Of a stretch of DNA of 15,939 bases, positions 13,231 to 15,939 are shown piece by piece. Every line of letters starts with the position of its first letter. The first letter of the stretch is position 1. Made by a program: the position numbers and the translations under genes. The notes beneath the pieces were generated by a model. That model was not told the origin of the DNA and ran no database searches. It worked only from the letters and a program-made list of their open reading frames with translations. The DNA comes from an uncultured Lachnospiraceae bacterium (lineage in GTDB: Bacteria; Bacillota; Clostridia; Lachnospirales; Lachnospiraceae): contig CAJUNN010000059.1 of the NCBI GenBank assembly GCA_910587955.1, forward strand, positions 1 to 15,939, in the 5' to 3' direction.

Positions 13231-14223
13231 TCACCCCTCCTTTCCGATTTCCCGGCGGAACGAAAGCAGCACCGCCAGGAACAGCAGCGCGATTGCAGCC
13301 GCGGCGCCGGCATAATAGATGGGCGAAATGGCCGTCCCGAAATAGGCGTTTTTCAATCCTATGTAGACATGATAGAACGGATGCCAGCCAATCCAATCAA
13401 ATTTGACCGAAGTATTGGCGGACAAAAATACCGGGGTTGCGGCAAAAATGGCTATGACCAGATAAGCCAGCGTAAATTGCCGGAAGTCTTTCAGCAGCAG
13501 GGCGCAGAGCAGACCTACCAGAGCCATCATAAACGACAGAAGAGCCGTCTGGAGCAGAACGGCGGGCAGCACCGCCGCCCCATCGGCAAGCCCTACGTTC
13601 AGCAGGGTAAGCAGCACTGCAAAGACCAGATCGGAGAGCAGAAACACCGCCAGTTTGGACAGGAGAAACATCCCTTTCCGCAGCGGCAGAACGGCATGGA
13701 CACGGATCACTCCCATGCCCTTTTCCTTGAACAGTAGGGCGGCGATGCCCAAAAATCCTACAGCGGCCAACTCAAAAAACAACAGTTCGCAGGCGATTTC
13801 TTTTCGTGCCTTTTGTTCTGGCGTATTTGTGCCGAGTACCTCCGGGGCAGGGCTGGACGAGGGCCGCAGTAAAGACAGGGCGTAGTCCGCCCGGTGGCGG
13901 TCAACGTGTTCCGCACCTTTGTAGAGTATCACTTGTACTTCCCCGGCGCTGGCGTCCAGTCCCACGCCGTTGGCATCGGAGAGCAGGGCAGTGTTCATGT
14001 CTTCCATAGAGGAGACGGTGTGCACCAGGGGCGATTTTTCTGTCTGTGTCCCGTCAGGGTCGTACAGATATACATGGTAGGGCGGCATCTGCATAAAACG
14101 GATATAGCCCAGGTTCACATAGGCCGTATAGAGGACAAGAAAGCCTATGGCCATCTGAAAGAATTTCCCCGACGCCAGCATCCGGCAGTCCTTTTTGAAC
14201 AGGGCGCAAAATTCTTTTCCCAT
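13231..14223 (-). CDS. ABC-2 type transporter permease (first permease)
   Basis: The 330-residue protein shares the plan of the following permease: TM1 at about 21-40, an extracytoplasmic domain (about 45-140), then five TM segments near 146-165, 189-210, 217-242, 251-268 and 305-322. The loop LLFKEKGMGVIRVHAVLPLR (163-182) is the probable coupling segment, matching EKEDG...EILPMT in the partner. The pair therefore likely forms a heterodimer. The ATG shares one base with the TGA of the ATPase gene (TGATG), indicating tight coupling. No family more specific than ABC-2 is claimed. Confidence 0.85.
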   Translation of the reverse strand: MGKEFCALFKKDCRMLASGKFFQMAIGFLVLYTAYVNLGYIRFMQMPPYHVYLYDPDGTQTEKSPLVHTVSSMEDMNTALLSDANGVGLDASAGEVQVILYKGAEHVDRHRADYALSLLRPSSSPAPEVLGTNTPEQKARKEIACELLFFELAAVGFLGIAALLFKEKGMGVIRVHAVLPLRKGMFLLSKLAVFLLSDLVFAVLLTLLNVGLADGAAVLPAVLLQTALLSFMMALVGLLCALLLKDFRQFTLAYLVIAIFAATPVFLSANTSVKFDWIGWHPFYHVYIGLKNAYFGTAISPIYYAGAAAAIALLFLAVLLSFRREIGKEG

Positions 14224-15071
14224 CAGGACAGCCCCCTCCCTGTGTACTGGATGAACATATCCTCCAGGGTCGGCTCCTGGGAGTGGATGCTGATGATCTC
14301 ATCATGTGCAAAGGGGATGCCCGCCTCCAGCTCCGGTGTCTCAATGCTTTTCGTTTCCCGCTGTCCCTGATACAGATAGTCGATCACAACCCGGTGGCTG
14401 CTGTTTTTCTCTTTCAGATTTTTGGGCGTATCCAAAGCGGCAATGTTACCGCCCACGATAAACGCCACCCGGTCGCACAGGAGATCCGCGTCCGTCATGT
14501 TGTGAGTGGTGACAAAGACGGTGGTTCCCTTTTTGCGCTCCTGTTCGATGATCGTTCGGAACAATACCGCGCCGGAGGGATCAAGGCCGCTGGTGGGTTC
14601 GTCCAGGAACAAGAGGCGGGGACGGCTCATCAGAGCCCGGGCCATGCTCACCCGCTGGCGCATCCCCTTGGAGTAGGAGGACACTGGTTTTTTCAAAAAA
14701 TCCGTCTTAAATTCAAGCATTTCCAGCAGTTCCCCCGCATCTCTTCGCTGTTCCTTCGGATAGAAGGAGGCGAAATAATTCAGATTGTCCACGGCGCTCA
14801 GATTGGCATACAAGTAGGGGAACTCAAAGAGGACGCCGATTTTCTGGAAAAATTCCCGGCTGCAGGCGGCGGAAATATCCTGCCCGAACAGAGAGACTTT
14901 CCCGCCGTGGCCTTTCAAAATCCCGGTCAGGATTTTTTGGGTGGTAGACTTTCCGGAGCCGTTGGGCCCCAGGAAGCCGAAGATTTCCCCGTCCTCCACG
15001 GTGAAGTTTAGGCCGTGGAGGGCCTGCTTGTCTTTCCTGTAAGAGAACGTCAGATTTTTGACTTCGATCAT
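14223..15071 (-). CDS. ABC transporter ATP-binding protein
   Basis: This 282-residue ATPase powers the two permeases encoded next. The Walker A motif is GPNGSGKST (35-43), the signature YSKGMRQR (133-140), Walker B LLFLDEP (153-159), the D-loop SGLD (161-164) and the switch His190 in TTHNMTD. At the Q-loop position the sequence is LFEFPYLYANL, with Glu83 where Gln is usual. A C-terminal extension of about 60 residues after 220 is typical of ABC-2 drug or bacteriocin-immunity exporters. Its ATG overlaps the stop of the 48-residue gene (ATGA). Confidence 0.95.
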   Translation of the reverse strand: MIEVKNLTFSYRKDKQALHGLNFTVEDGEIFGFLGPNGSGKSTTQKILTGILKGHGGKVSLFGQDISAACSREFFQKIGVLFEFPYLYANLSAVDNLNYFASFYPKEQRRDAGELLEMLEFKTDFLKKPVSSYSKGMRQRVSMARALMSRPRLLFLDEPTSGLDPSGAVLFRTIIEQERKKGTTVFVTTHNMTDADLLCDRVAFIVGGNIAALDTPKNLKEKNSSHRVVIDYLYQGQRETKSIETPELEAGIPFAHDEIISIHSQEPTLEDMFIQYTGRGLS

Positions 15072-15214
15072 TCGTCATCGCCCCACTTTCCATGCTGGTT
15101 TTTCTCCTGCCGGCGCTTGCTCCACCGCTTCATAAACTTGATCTTGAAAGGAATCGAAAGGATCAGCACCGCCGCAATCATTAGCCACCAGTACCACGCG
15201 AAACCTAAGAACAT
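15068..15214 (-). CDS. 48-residue single-TM protein between kinase and ABC genes
   Basis: This frame is below usual length cut-offs but well supported. AGGAGGG lies 6 bases before the ATG, and the stop overlaps the ATPase start as ATGA. The product begins with an aromatic segment (MFLGFAWYWW) that runs into one TM helix (to about residue 23). It ends in a basic and then acidic cytoplasmic tail (FMKRWSKRRQEKNQ, then WGDDE). I do not recognise a family. Its position suggests a small regulator or accessory subunit linking the kinase and transporter, or a coupling gene ensuring transporter translation. Confidence 0.78.
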   Translation of the reverse strand: MFLGFAWYWWLMIAAVLILSIPFKIKFMKRWSKRRQEKNQHGKWGDDE

Positions 15215-15243
15215 AAAAAACCCTCCTTATTTGTGATAAGGAG
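15215..15243 (-). promoter_or_regulatory. Hairpin over kinase stop codon and next Shine-Dalgarno, with T run
   Basis: On the minus strand CTCCTTAT (15243-15236) pairs with ATAAGGAG (15230-15223) over 8 bases around CACAA, followed by GG and six T (15220-15215). The 3' arm holds both the kinase TAA stop and the AAGGAG of the 48-residue gene. The structure could act as a weak intrinsic terminator or as a translational coupler opened by ribosomes finishing the kinase. Confidence 0.55.
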
Positions 15244-15939
15244 AGTCTAAGTTTACGGTGTGAAGTTGGTGTGAGGCTGCTGTGAAATCCGGGTGAAATG
15301 ATTCTGCGGCAGGGATGGAGAAATAGAACCGTACCCCGTCCGCTTGGTTTTCGGCGCCGTAAGGTAAATTCTGCATGGACAGGATTTGCGCAACAATGGA
15401 CAGTCCCAGCCCGGAACCGCTGTATTTTGCGCTGCTGTCACGATAGAATTTTGTCCAGATTTTGGTTAGGTCATTTTCTGGGATCGGTTTTCCCTGATTA
15501 AAGACGGAGAAATGCAGCATTCCCTCATCTTTTATAAGTTCCATCCGCAGGATGCCGCCGGGAACTACATTTTTCTTGGCGTTGACAATCAGGTTGTCCA
15601 AAACCTGCTCCATGCGTTTCCTGTCTGTCTGCACAAAAACCTTTTGTTCCGGAAGCTGATACTGCAGTTCAAAATTGGTGTCGGGAGCGTCTGCCAAGAG
15701 CCGCCCGGCCACCGTTTCCGCCAGTTCTACAAAATCAAACCGGGTTATATTCAAACTTGCGGCTCCGCTCTCCAGTGCAGACAAATCCAAGAGAGTCACG
15801 ATCAGGTCATTCATGCGCTCCGCTTCAGAAATAATCATTTGGGCGTATTTCTGCTTTTTGGTTTCGTCTGTCTCATCCTGAAATCCCTCGGCATAGGCCC
15901 GGATGATGCCCAGCGGGGTTTTCATTTCATGGGATAGGC
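15227..15939 (-). CDS. Sensor histidine kinase, C-terminal part (5' end outside the window)
   Basis: The window holds the last 236 codons. The frame runs off the right edge with no stop, so the ATG at 15925 is internal. It enters at LSHEMKTPLG, the H-box of a HisKA domain; the phospho-acceptor His is encoded at 15931-15929. The HATPase domain follows: the N-box QVLDNLIVNAKK, the D-box region VFNQGKPIPENDLTKIW (Asn where Asp is common) and the G-box GSGLGLSI. This form resembles Gram-positive VanS-type and lantibiotic-responsive kinases. The input domain and the response regulator presumably lie beyond the window. It is followed within 12 bases by the 48-residue gene and the ABC operon, which it likely regulates. 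Confidence 0.92.
   Translation of the reverse strand, partial: LSHEMKTPLGIIRAYAEGFQDETDETKKQKYAQMIISEAERMNDLIVTLLDLSALESGAASLNITRFDFVELAETVAGRLLADAPDTNFELQYQLPEQKVFVQTDRKRMEQVLDNLIVNAKKNVVPGGILRMELIKDEGMLHFSVFNQGKPIPENDLTKIWTKFYRDSSAKYSGSGLGLSIVAQILSMQNLPYGAENQADGVRFYFSIPAAESFHPDFTAASHQLHTVNLDSPYHK

Noticed and set aside
14283..15011. Long plus-strand frame opposite the ABC ATPase
   Set aside because: The minus strand carries every ABC ATPase motif; the plus frame has no recognisable domain or convincing start site.
1..15939. CRISPR array, tRNA or rRNA genes, complete insertion sequences
   Set aside because: No regularly spaced direct repeats, tRNA-like cloverleaf, rRNA segment or transposase frame was seen by eye.

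Overview
The window looks like chromosomal DNA of an anaerobic, gut-type member of the Clostridia, most likely Lachnospiraceae. The evidence is a threonine T-box in front of thrS, a hydE [FeFe]-hydrogenase maturase, a PadR plus permease-prefix gene pair, strong AGGAGG ribosome sites and sigma-A type promoters. This placement is inferred from gene content; no rRNA or other phylogenetic marker was compared.

Layout. Positions 1-370 are AT-rich debris: a frameshifted gene fragment resembling the AbiJ-N/STM4504 family, then the 3' end (domains V and VI) of a group II intron. At 403-2270 a well-formed promoter with two dyads drives padR and a SEDS-like membrane protein that has a permease prefix. 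A small membrane protein (2273-2470, minus) converges on it. A short terminated transcript, possibly an sRNA, lies at about 2581-2658. From 2701 a promoter leads into a three-gene run: a SEC-C zinc-motif protein, a YdcF-family membrane protein and a SIR2-TPR protein. The thrS promoter overlaps the stop codon of the SIR2 gene and leads into a T-box, thrS, a VOC-fold protein and hydE.

Region 9379-12117 is the most unusual part. A minus-strand operon of three genes diverges from one plus-strand gene. Two of the four proteins are DUF2589 types. A third, only 130 residues long, carries the same two sequence blocks in miniature. The fourth is a 96-residue protein of unknown function. This set looks like one functional module of three paralogues and a partner; its role is unknown.

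Region 12220-15939 (minus) reads, in transcription order, as the end of a sensor histidine kinase, a 48-residue one-TM protein, an ABC ATPase and two ABC-2 type permeases. Every junction is overlapping or nearly so. A hairpin between the kinase and the small gene contains the kinase stop codon and the next Shine-Dalgarno, and is followed by a T run. The unit fits a two-component-controlled export or self-protection transporter; the substrate cannot be read from the sequence.
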